This document shows, one piece after another, positions 23,180 to 34,989 of a stretch of 64,000 nt of DNA. Each line of letters starts with the position of its first letter. Positions within the stretch are counted from its first letter, which is position 1. The stretch is from Multifurca ochricompacta (lineage: Eukaryota > Basidiomycota > Agaricomycetes > Russulales > Russulaceae). The DNA lies in the NCBI GenBank assembly GCA_022496185.1, contig WTXG01000036.1:62001-126000 (forward strand). Direction: 5' to 3'. Position numbers and translations under genes: made by a program. Below the pieces are notes generated by a model, which was given only the letters and a program-made list of their open reading frames with translations, did no database searches and was not told the origin of the DNA.

Positions 23180-24260
23180 TCAGAAGGTGGAAAACTCGAG
23201 AGGACGTTCCGGTGCACTCGGTTCACGTGCGCGTGGTGGACGGTATTGAAAGTCTGTTCCAAACAAAAGGTGATCAGTTTACAGGTAGAACCAAAGACAG
23301 CCAAACGTACCACCATCCCGGATGACTGGATTTGCGCGCGCTCTTCGAGCGGCAGCCTCTTCCTCCTCAAGAGCAACTTCGTACGGTGCCTTGCGGCCAG
23401 GGACGCGCTTCATGTAGTCAGGGATCGGAGATGGCTTAGGCATCCACCTCCCGCCTCCAGTAGCTTTGCATATATCGGAGCGGATCCGAAGAGGATAGCT
23501 GCGTAAGTCATCGGGAAGAGAAGGATCCGGTGGTGGTGGTGCTAGGGGAAGAGTACGGGAACGGCGTGGTGCGGCAGGACGAGAAGAAGGTAATGTAGTT
23601 ACGGACGCTGAGGAGGAGGACAAGGAGGATGAATGGGGGCGAGAGATGGGGGTACAGTGGATTTGGGCGTAACATGCGTCGCACACACGGGCAGGAAGAA
23701 CAGGAGAAGTGGGGGACGCGAATGCAGCGATTGAGGTACCACGAGGGGGATAAACAAAGGATAGGGCTGTGGTGTCCAGAAGGGGAGTGGTCCGTGAAGA
23801 GCAGGCAGCGCAAAAGATGCCGCCGCACTTTCTACAATGCTAAAGAAGATGTATGTGTTAGAGTAGAGTGTTATAAAGAGAAGGGCCTAGGGAAAGCCGG
23901 ACATGTGGTAACACGTACATGACGCCTTTCCATGAGGGTGAAGGGCTTACGGCAGACAAAGGTGTCGCAATAAGGGGCATCGATATCCTGTTTCCATAAG
24001 TTGCGTGGGAGAAAGACAGCTAAGTGTTCATTGGGAGCTGGTGTTTGAGATGAAAGGGAAGAGAGGGAAGAACAAGATGAGGAAGAACCAGTGTCTGTGA
24101 GAGAAGGGAGTGAGGTAGAGGAAGCGGGAGATCTGGGGATAGAAGAAGAAGAGTCGATAGAGTCTCTTGAACGAAGAGCGGCTGTGAGTGAACCCAAGAC
24201 GGATTGAGGAGAGGGAGATGAGGATGAGGATAAAGATGAGGATGAGGTAGAAGATGACAT
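23180..24260 (-). CDS. FYVE zinc-finger protein
   Basis: Probable phosphatidylinositol-3-phosphate-binding endosomal protein. Three exons, 24260-23919, 23839-23311 and 23253-23180, total exactly 945 nt (314 residues). The N-terminal ~80 residues are very Ser-rich. The FYVE domain follows: an LWKQD element (the WxxD motif), a C-x4-C pair in YCDTFVC, the basic RRHHCRKCGG ligand motif split by intron 1, then FCAACSSR, and finally RVCDACY. Between CSSR and RVC lies an insertion of about 35 residues, longer than in classical FYVE domains. The C-terminal half is Pro/Ser-rich with SPIPDYMKRVPG near the end and no further domain. The closest idea is the fungal Pib1-like FYVE family, but no RING domain is present. 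This is the only gene I can support in about 22 kb of low-complexity sequence. Confidence 0.88.
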
Positions 24261-27200
24261 TAGGGGAGAGGGGAAGGGGGAAAGGATGATATTGGCTAAA
24301 GGTTGGTTGGTAGGTTGGTTGGTTAACCGTGACGGGTACGGATGCGGGTACGGGTGCGGGTGCGGGTGCGGGTTGAGATAACTGATGAAAGGATGAGTGA
24401 GTGTGAGTATTTATTATTTTATTGGTGACGGTGACGAGACGAGGGAGCGAGTTTGACCCCAAGGATGAGCCAATTACCTGGTAATGAGATCAATCTTGGA
24501 TCTCAGCCACTCATCCCGTCCACGTAAACCCGCGCTCGGCCTTTTCCCTTCGATCATCATCTTAAACTGGAATCTTTCATATCCATTTCCATATCTGGTT
24601 TTCTCTTTCCTCTAATCGATTTCAATTCCAAAAGATCAACGCTAACTTCAACACTCTTCCTTTCCTTTTCCCTTTCTTTTCCCATCTTCATCTCCATCTT
24701 TATCCTCATCCTCATCCTCATCCCCATCCTCTGAATTCCTCTATCCCTCATCCCCCCCTCAATCCTCATCTCATCTCCATATCCTCTTTCCCCCTCTCCC
24801 CCCGTCCCCCCTTCCCCATCCCTAGTAAAATTAATATTGTATTAACTAACAACCAATCAATCAATGATCAATTTGCGACGCGTGCTCATCTCATTCTCAT
24901 TCTCATTCTCATTACCCACCCAAGCGATCTGCACCCGTAACATACACACATACACATACACACATTCCTCATTCTCAATTCGACTCGCTCACTCGCTCAC
25001 TCACTCACTCTCCTTTAGTGTCCGGATAATCCCCGCCTCGCCCAGTCCCTCTCGCCTTATTAGTCCTCTTCACCGATGGCAATCACCGCTGTCCCTCATT
25101 GGCCCTTTACCGTCTCTCCCCGATTGGCCTCTGACCGTGGCGCTATTCTTCATATCATGCCGGCACAACTAGCTCCAAACCTCTCTCCTCCATTATCCCC
25201 ATCTCCGTCCTCTGTCCAACTCTGCCAACCACATCCCGTTATCTTTACCGTTACCTGTACCTGTCCGCTCCCATGCTAAATCGTACTGTCTGTCCTTCAA
25301 CAGCTGCTTTTTCTTTTTCCCCTCACTACCCCTCCTACTTTTTTTTTTTTTTTAAACGTACCGAGCCCACGTTGGTCAATTCACTCACCTCCGCAACTAG
25401 TAACTAGCAACCAAGTCACACAAATGCCGCGGTAATTCTCTTCTCCCTCCCACCCTCCCCTCCTCTCCCCTCCTCTCCCCCCCCTCCACACCCACCCACC
25501 CCCACGCGCTCTCCATTCCCCTCCGCGTTTACCGGGATGTCTACCCCGCTCTCGTGCACGAAAAAGGTGCATGGCCAGCGGAAATGAAAGCGCTTCACAC
25601 CCCCGCCCAACCGCGCCCACGCGAAAAATAAAATAAAGAAAATACTATGTACACAAATTTCTTACTTACTAAGTAGGCCGACGCCGCAACAAGCGGCGTC
25701 ATTTATTTTTTCTTTATTCTCATCAAGCCTTTTTGCTTCCCTTCCATCCATCCATATAGTCTAAATCCAATTACACCTGTCGTCCTCGTCCCTCATTCCC
25801 CCCGCCCCGCGGCGATTGCGGAATAGAGCCTGTCTGCCGAGATGACAAGCTTAGCTATATGGCTTACCTGGTCCAAGATGTAGTAGTGCGACCCTTCCGA
25901 ATAGTTCGTCGTCAAGTCAAGTCCCAACCAAGCGGAGACCGAGCGCTTTCAGTTTTTGGTTAAACAACAAGCCCTCTCTACGTAAATGTTTGCCACTTGA
26001 TTGGCCCGTGACAACCGGCCAACCTATTGCAAGCGTCGCTGGTCCCGTCCTGTCCTCGCATCCGGCCTTCACGTTTCAGGCGGTGAGAGCGATCGGTTTA
26101 GAGAGCCAGTCGCGTTCTTCCTCACCTCGCAAACGGTGAGCCCTCATGAAAGCCATGCGGTGTCCGTTGGCACTTTGGTCGGTCAACGCGTTCAAGGGTG
26201 GCCGCCACATGGGACCTCGGAGTTGGCCGTCGCTTAGACTAAGACCTTACAGGGGTTCGCGAAAGAAATCCTCTGCTGATGATGATGATCGCTATTTTGT
26301 ACACCGGTACGGGTAACTTTCTCTGTCTTGCCCACCTCTCCCCCCTTCACAGGCAATCTAGTGGTAAATATTTATTTACATTACATGATACACGATCATC
26401 ATCATCGCATCGCTATTGCCACCACCACCGTTTATGTAATTTCTCGTCAACCACCCCGGCAGAGTCCAATCAGCCCTCACATGAGCACTAGCGACTTTCA
26501 CCTCATTTCATTTGATGAGGGATCAACAAATCACATGTACGCATAATGCTGTCTCCATTGCTCGGTCTCTTACTCCTTATTTCGTTGATTAACGTGAGCC
26601 AAGCCAGCCCCACGTCAATGTCAATGCATGTCAAGGCCCTCCCCCCCCCCCAAACCGTCGTACCTCGTGCGGGGGGGGGGGAAGAATCACGAGGACATAG
26701 CCCTTCATTCGTACGTACGTACAATATGTGCGATTGGTGGGTGAACGAGGACCGACATTCCATAGCAAAAGTCAATCAGACACTTCGCTTGGAAAAAAAT
26801 AAAACAACGAAATTGCAAGTCTACGTCGGCGCGGGATTGGTTCGGCCTGGGTCGCTCACCCTTCGTTCCCACGCATTCCCCTCTTTTTTTTTTTTTTTTT
26901 TCGACGTTGACGGATTTGTCGTCAGGGACAGGGTGCTTTTTAATCCCTTCGGGCCAGGCGCACGTCGTCTCCTCTCACGGGAGGGCTAGAAGGGGCACGA
27001 GCACGGGATTTCTTTTACGATTCGCGCGGACCTACTACGCCTTTTTACTTACGTTTACGTTACAGCTAGACCGGCACACGGGCCCGATGAGACCCGCGCG
27101 TAAAAAAAACAAACCAAACTCAACCGTGAAGGTGACGAGAGTTGTAGTTTGGTCCGAAAAATAAAATGAAATAAAATAAACCTTGTGGAGAAAATGTGTC

Positions 27201-27520
27201 TCGATCTGAGGTCGACCACCCTCCTCGGCCGAAAGAAATTTATATTGATGATTTTTTTTTGATTTTTTTTTTTTTTGATTTTTTTTTTGCAAGCAACCAG
27301 GGTCATTCATAGAGGCGAGTTTACCGTTGTTACCGTTGTATACTGTACTTAAATGCCTCAGATCTGCGCCACGTGACAGGGGGTAAAAGATTGGGTATCC
27401 CGCTCGCTCACCATCCCGCTCACACCCCTCCTCCACACAACCCACATGGTGCATGGTAGATGGCGGTATGATATCTAAATAGCCAAGGAATTCAAGTATT
27501 ACACACTTCACACTTCCCAC

Positions 27521-27545
27521 GTACAAGTACAAGTACAAGTACAAG
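27521..27545 (+). repeat. Hexamer repeat (GTACAA)n
   Basis: Four tandem copies of GTACAA. Confidence 0.85.
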
Positions 27546-28070
27546 AGGCTCGCCGCCCCCTTTTTGAATAAATTTTTTTTATTCCCGGGCTGGGTTGGTT
27601 AGTTAGAGTATACCAGTAGTGGTTAGTACTATTGTTGCCTGTCCTTCATACCCTTCTCAACTCCCCTCCCCCACCCCCCCCCCAATCCATTAACGTTATT
27701 TTGTTTTTTGAGAGTGCGATCTGTCGGCCTGTCGGTTAGCGAGAAAAGTTGGAAATTAATGATCTACGAAATAAAATAAAAATAAAATAAAAAGTAGCCG
27801 TAGCCGACCGACAACGTAAGTAAAATGGCAATGACCCGATTCCCCCTTCTCATATTCCCCCCCCCCCCCCTTTGTTTGTCTTGTCTTGTCTAGCTAGTAG
27901 TCTTGTCTTCTCTTGTCCCCCCCCCCTTGTCTTGTCCGAGAGAGCCAGAATTGGCAACTCGGCCAGCACCATACATATGTGTGTATGATGGCAATATTAC
28001 ACGGACCAACAAATCATAATCAAACAAAACCAACCAACAACAAGATCAACAAACCCTTTTCATCACCATC

Positions 28071-28134
28071 ACATAACACAACACAACACAACACAACACC
28101 ATCAATCCAATCCAATCCAATCCAATCCAATCCA
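28071..28134 (+). repeat. Adjacent pentamer repeats (ACACA-type, then ATCCA)
   Basis: Tandem ACACA-like pentamers run straight into about six copies of ATCCA. Confidence 0.85.
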
Positions 28135-31100
28135 GCGCAGCCCCGCCCCCCCCCCCCCAACTTAGCGCGTCAGGCCAAAAAAGCAAAAACAAATTAAATA
28201 AATAAATAATAAATAAACCAAAAACAGGTCGCGTGATGATAGTACCACCGCCACAGACACCCCTTTTTACTCATACTCATAGGTTTCCTAAAACTAAACT
28301 AACGAACTCTCGGGACGGCATCACCAAAAACAGAGTTCGCCGAACACAAACTCGCTCTCGAAACAGTTTTTTGCCAAAAAAAAAAAAAAAAGTTCCGCTC
28401 AGTCCGGTCAACTAATGAATATACGAATAATACAAAAAAACAAAAAGACAAGGTTCAGAGGGAGAGTCGAGAGAGCACACACACGTATGCACATAACGGT
28501 AAGTAAGGGGCAAGGGAATGGGACCATGTGGTTTTTAATAATTTTATTTTTGGAATATTAAACCTCACTCATGTTCGAGGACTCCAGACGTCCATCCACT
28601 AATACTACGACGAGCCCTGCCTTTCATCAATTGAGGATGATCTATGCATGCATGCATGACGTTGGATAAGATGGAGAGGGGGGGGTGTAAGCGTCAGTAT
28701 GAGCAATATGATGATCCTCTTTTAATTTCAATTTTTTAGGAACGTTCTGGCCCAAGAAAAAAAACAAAAACCAAAAGAAATGAAAATGCAATTACGCACC
28801 TTTTCCCCCTCTCTCTCTCTCTCTTGACGTGTACACAAAGCTAAAGCAAGATAATTTTGAGCATGTGATTCACCTCACTCTCCCCCTCTTTTTTGCTTTC
28901 CTTTTCCATTTTGCTTTCCATTTTATTTTATTTTATTTTTGAAATGATGACGATGATGATGATGACGATGATCTCGAATTCGCTTTTTGAGCTGAACGTC
29001 ATGGGTCGGCGCATGGATTATACATGGATGAGGCGATCGGGGCGCGCGCTGTTAAAGAGAGTAATAATAATTAATAAAAAAGGCGCTTTGACCCCGTCCC
29101 CCCCCCCATCCCCCACATTATATTAATGACGTGACTGCCGACAGCAGTCTGGGGTCGGCTTGTTGATGGTAGGTTCTATTGGTAAATCATTGGTAGCCCC
29201 TCTCAAGCGAACAGAAACGTCGAAAAAGAATGAAGAAAGGGGAGAGAGAGAGAGAGAGAAGAGCAAGTGGTTGGTGGATGGCAAGAGAAAGAAGTTTCCG
29301 AAGAAGAGAAAAAAGGAACGATAAACACCACTCATGGTTTCTCCATGTTGTTTTTCTTTTTTTCTTTTCTTTTCTTTTTTCTTTTGCTTTGCTTTGCTTT
29401 TTGCTTTGCTTCGCCTATATGCCCATGGAGGAGGCTTTTCCTTTGTGGAAGGTGGTGCCGATAACCATTCCACGAGTAATTTTCCCGTGTGGTATGCGGC
29501 CAATGTCACACAACAAGTTGGGGTTGCTCCCTTCTCTTCCCCTTTTCTTCGGGGTTACCTACCAATCCTCATGCATACTAATAGCGGGTTTGCTGCGGAT
29601 ATGCGTATTCGCAGAAGAACCAACAATAGTACCGTCAAGAGGGCAGGTGGACTTGAGTTTCCCTCTATCATCAAAAAAAAAAACGGTGAGCGTCATCCTT
29701 TAAAATACATCCCGGAGAGGAAGTGGGGGGGATAGAGGGAGAAGAGAGAACAGTTACACTCCACATCATAATGGCATCATAATCAACCTGCTTCGCTAAC
29801 ATGACTGACATGCAATTGCGTCGCGGTTTTTTTTTTCCATCTGTTTCGGTTCGTTCGCGTGAGTCCAATTCCTGAGCGCATCGGCCGCGGGGTTGAGGTT
29901 TTAAATGAGAACAGTAATGTATACTTGTTCAGTCTTACCACGCAGCGGTGAGTTGCTCAACGCGGGGATAGCCTAAGCAGTGATGGTTTACATAGCACAA
30001 ATGTCCTTTGAACGGTACGGCAGTGCATTGTGTGTGGGCACGGGTGCTTGCATTTAACATTGTTGGACATCACCGCAGCGAGTCGCGGGGTGAAACAAAC
30101 CAGGGACAAGACAACGTGTTGTGTGGCTATAACCATAAAAGTGAGGATAAGTCCGGTTCCGCGGAGTCCTCTCGGTGTGAAGTAGAAACAGTTTAAAAAA
30201 AAACATAGTTTGAAATAAAATAAAAAATAAAAAAAAAGGTAAACTGCGTGCAAATTGCATCGTTAAAACTTTCTGGTTCTAAATGTGATTTGTGATGAGA
30301 AAGAGGACGAAAGAAGAGGCTTCTCCTCTCTCTTTCTTCACTATGGCTCTAAGGTCTAGAGACTAACAATACCACCTGGCGTTAGCCGAGAGGAATACGC
30401 CACCACTCCATGTAAATCATCTATCGGTTATAATTTCGCTGCACCGGTCGCGTTGTTGAAGAAAGGTATTGGGTATTGGGTATTTGCGCCCCTCCCCCTA
30501 TCGAGTCAAATCCCAAGGTATCTATCTCTGAGCCGATTTAACCTTAAAATCGGTCGCAAGGGCGGTAACATTCTATTCCACGCATCAGGCGGAGAAACTG
30601 TGGAGATTAATTTATTTAAACTGACTGCTTCCAATGAAGAACAGCTTTGCGCGTGCAAGGACGAGCCATACAACCCGAAGGGCCTGACACACCAGCATAC
30701 TACACTACACTACACTACATTACACTACACACTACACGCACATGCATACACACAGACGTACACACGTTCACTTTACCTACCTCTCCAAGATGAGCGGAAG
30801 CGGTTCACCTGTTTCTCTAGAGAAGACTAATCTAAGAGAGAGAGCATTCTTTACGACTTTCGTTTCGCTTCTCAGCAGTAATCGATTAAAAGTTGAACGC
30901 CCAATCTTATTGTCAGCTGGCACATTCGATAACAGACCATAAAACTTCAGCGACATCTTGTAACGGAGGCAATGCGGATCACCTTTAGATAGATACCAAA
31001 GCTGAAGGACCCTGTTCAGGGAGGGAGCCCCTTCATTCATGGGTTATGTTATGTTATATTATGTTATGTATGTATGTTATGTTAATGTTAATGTTAATAA

Positions 31101-31681
31101 TTCACCGCCTGGGGTATGTTCCCTCACTCGGGTGCGCGGTACGCGGGCGAGAGAGCGGGACTTTTTTTTTTTTTCCCCGCTCCCCTCCCCCCCGGCAAAA
31201 ACTCCGAACTTGCAATGAGCCGAGCAAGGCTAAAGTGGTCTGAAAGTTAGGATTAAGAAGGGCGCTGCGATGGGCGCGCGCGGGTGTACACACGTTTTGT
31301 GTTGGTAGGATTTGCCGCCGCGATAACGGTAACCGATAGTTAGGCTCAATCAAGGTTAACTTTAATGGCTGGCCCTTGCCGCGGCCCCTCTTCATTCACT
31401 TCCTCACTTCCTTCCCCTCCGTCCCTCCATCCCTCCAAATCCCTTCCCACTCTCACCTCCTCCTCCCCCCTCCTCCCCCCCTATTCTTTACACGTGGCTC
31501 GCACCGACGGCACGCACCCGTGATATCCGCCCGGTTGTCTTCCTTGTTCCTTAACACGCGCACGCAGCATCAAGATTTGGCGCTGCCGAACTCGACACCT
31601 GGCCAGCACCAGTAAACGTTTTCGTCGTCGTTATGATTTTACTTCCTGCCTTCTCGTCTTTGCTTGCCCCCTCCCCCCCAT

Positions 31682-31705
31682 TTATTATTATTATTATTAT
31701 TATTA
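31682..31705 (+). repeat. Trinucleotide microsatellite (TTA)n
   Basis: Eight tandem TTA units. Confidence 0.9.
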
Positions 31706-34700
31706 CATGCGCTAGAGTCGTGGAATTGTTTCCGAGTCCCCTCCCTCTTCTCTCTCCCGCGCGCGGAGAACGAAAATAAATAAAAAAAAGAGAACGATGA
31801 CCAATCATACTCCGTCCTCCTCATCACCGTCTGACGGTTGGTGACTCACGGAAGGAACCTCCCTCCGGTTCTCATTCCATTTAGCGCGGCTTCTGAGTTA
31901 TTTCTGGTATATACAGTATACACGCGGCTCGAACATGCGCACGTTGCTTTTGACGAACGGATCGGTAGTGGAGTGGCTGCGCATGATTATCGCTGGCTCT
32001 TGGCTTCTATATCACACACATATACACATACACACGCTCACATACAGCACAAGATTGACAACCGGGTTTATCCCTTTGGAAGCATGATAAACGCTCATGT
32101 TGCGCGTGGTGTTACTACTGCCTCTCTCCTTGCAGTCGGTACGTACGGTACGGGGCGCAGGGCTGTACTGGACAGACAAAGTATCAAATGTCCATGGCCG
32201 TTTTCCCCTGTCAGTCCCGGATGTGCTGTGAGGATAAAACCATTCAGAGTGGCACTGGGGTCGAGCAATCCCAGAATGGGGATGTACTCATTAGACGACG
32301 GAAACGGAGACGGAGACGTGGTGTTTGCGTGCGGTGTCTTGAGTGGATGATTGGATAACTCCTAACTTCTTCTCTTCTCCCTTCTCCCTTCTCTTTCTCC
32401 TTCTCTGGCTCTCTAGCTCTTTACGCTCTCTGTAACTCAACTCAACTCCAACTCTGCTCTTAGTGAAAATGTTCCTTGATAACCCGATTGGTCTGTTCTC
32501 CTTTCTCTCATGATAATGCCGTACATGCCACCAGCATTAGTAAAGAAAAAAAAAAAACCTTCGGGGAGCTTGTATCCAATCAAGCTCATGTCAAAATGAC
32601 CGTGTAGATGATGAATTACCGGTACTACCACCATGCCAGAATCACAGGATTAAGTTCCTTCAAATGTCTTTACCAAATTGGGGTTGGGTTCAGGGCTATT
32701 CCCGTTGCTCTGCTCATATTTCATTGATTTCCCCCGCGCCGCGATGTGTTGGGAGGATGACTGAAACGTCAAAATGTATGTCATCAAGTCGAAAATAAAA
32801 TAACAACCAGCTTTTTTTTGACTGCAGTCCAAAGTTATGAGCATGAGGGACTAAGCGTTCACTTCTCCTTTTTTTTTTCTTTTCCCCTTTCATTAATCTG
32901 TTGGGCGCATGTTTCGGATACTTTATGCGGTGGGTTGTGTTGTACTGCTGTGAAAACGTGGCTTAATGGGCAACAGGGATATGAGCGTCCACCGTGCACG
33001 ACAAGTTCAGATAAGCCAGTGGTGAGCAACGGATAACATGGCGCTTCCGTTTGACACTCTTTATGGTAGCGATGCGATGCTGTACCTCATGGGGCAGCGC
33101 TTCAAACAGGCTCTAATGTGGCTAGTCTGATAGCTAATTCGTTTTATGGATGGGGGGTGGAGATTGTATAGGCCATCATCCGGTATAATCGTGGTCAATG
33201 TCGTCTCATCATTCATCCCGGTGAGAAATGTTCAAAACGTTCCTGGAGGGAAACTACTATAATTTTATGTTCATTTCATCTAGTATAGTAGTACCTTGCC
33301 AACGACCTTCTCCTGTAGTGCTGCTGGCATATTCGTGTTCCTGAACTCTCGATATCACCGCATGTTGATGTAATTATCCTCAACCGTCTCCTCCTGTCTC
33401 AGTAGCAGCGACACGTTGTGCTCCGAGTTGTTGTCCCATCTCCTTCAATGTCTACATACGACTATACCAACCCGCTACGAGAACGACAGTATCCTACTGC
33501 AGTAACTGCTACCCTAGGTGGCTATATCCTCCGTCCTTGCTTGCTCCTAACCACCTTTAGCCAACTCCGCGGCTTTTCTGTCCTGAGAGTGAGTTACCTT
33601 ACCTTACCTTACTTTACCTTACAAGTTTGCTTATTTAGGGACCATGCTGGATACGCTGGTGATGAACCCCAACTATGGCCGTCAGAGAACTGTCAACCGT
33701 GCAACGTGGCGGTGCCTACGATCCACTTGGTTCCCGTTTCCCTCTCATCACGCTCACCTCCCTATCCGGCAACCTTAGCCTTGTTGCAACTGCAACGTGT
33801 AGTGCCACCGATTCGAAGGGAAAAAAAAAAAAGCAACAACAACAAGGGACGAATTTGCCAGCGCGCGCGCCATGCGTCTTTGCATAGCTATCACATTTTT
33901 TGGTGCGGCGTGGCACCAGAGCTATCCCACTTTCTTTTTTTTTGCTTTCCACGCGCGCGCGCGCATGATTCAGCACACATAGCCCTTACTCCCAAACTTT
34001 CTCTGACTGGCTTTTTTTTTGACCCATGATCCTTTAATGGGTACTAACTACTCCCACCTTCAAGCTCAGCTCAGCTCCAGCTTCGACTCCATCTCACAGC
34101 CCCCACAGCTCCAATCCTCCCCCCCCCTTCAGAGGTTCCCGCAATCTTTTTTTGAAAGTCCGCTCCATGGGCTTTGTTGTCTTTTGGTGTGTGCTTTCAT
34201 GCCATAATTCAATTTCCTTTTTAGCCACCAAATGAACACACGTGCCAATTTAATATTTGTCCTCCGCGGAGCCGACCTCCTCCGTCAAAAGTCCACCGCT
34301 TAGCCTTAGCCTACCATTACTGGCCTTTTTATTATTCCTCAAGGCCTGCTTATCCTCGCTGCTACTAAAAAAAAGACTTGTCTTTTTTTTTCAAAATAAA
34401 ATTTGTACGTTATTTGAATTTCGAATTTTCACCTATGCGAGTTTTTTTTTTTCTTTCTTTGTCTTGTTTTTTTTACTCTCTCTTATTGCCTTTCAATGGA
34501 TTGTGTATGTGGCTCAAACGAGAAGCTGACTCGGAGGTCCATCACGCATCACTGACTGGGTCCACGCCGCGCGTGTGTCAAAATCAAAATCAAAAATCAA
34601 AATCATGATCTTGTTCAATGCTGTGGGGGTTTGCATGCATGTGCACATATACAGAAACCTTTTGTTCGTAAGTCTCCTCTCCCCTTCCATTTGCTATGTC

Positions 34701-34967
34701 GGATGTGGGGGCGGGCCCTTTTAGTTCGGCTTCCCTGGTCAGTTTCCGCCGTTATATTGGGCTAATTTTTCCCGAATCGTTTGAACGCAATACACATACC
34801 CGTCAATGGGATGGGATGGGATTGGGGGGGGGGGAGGAGGAGGCTGAAACAGATATCAAAGTTCAACGGGTCCAGAGTTTCTAGAGTCATAGTCATTGCA
34901 CCGCACTCAAACTAAGCACAAGAACTCTCATTGTTGATTGACCCCTTTGTTCCTCATTTGTCACGCG

Positions 34968-34989
34968 CAGCAGCAGCAGCAGCAGCAGC
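34968..34989 (+). repeat. Trinucleotide microsatellite (CAG)n
   Basis: About seven tandem CAG units, not within a supportable coding exon. Confidence 0.9.

Noticed and set aside
26546..26989. 147-codon ORF with an N-terminal hydrophobic, signal-peptide-like start
   Set aside because: The remainder is encoded by poly(C), poly(G) and poly(T) runs, with no family features and no supporting introns.
29230..29703. 157-codon ORF with membrane-like stretch
   Set aside because: The hydrophobic segment is a TTTTC/TTTGC low-complexity tract.
33418..34029. 203-codon plus-strand ORF in the desert
   Set aside because: No conserved motif, low-complexity segments (SSSS, KKKSNNNK), no splice partners; judged a chance frame.
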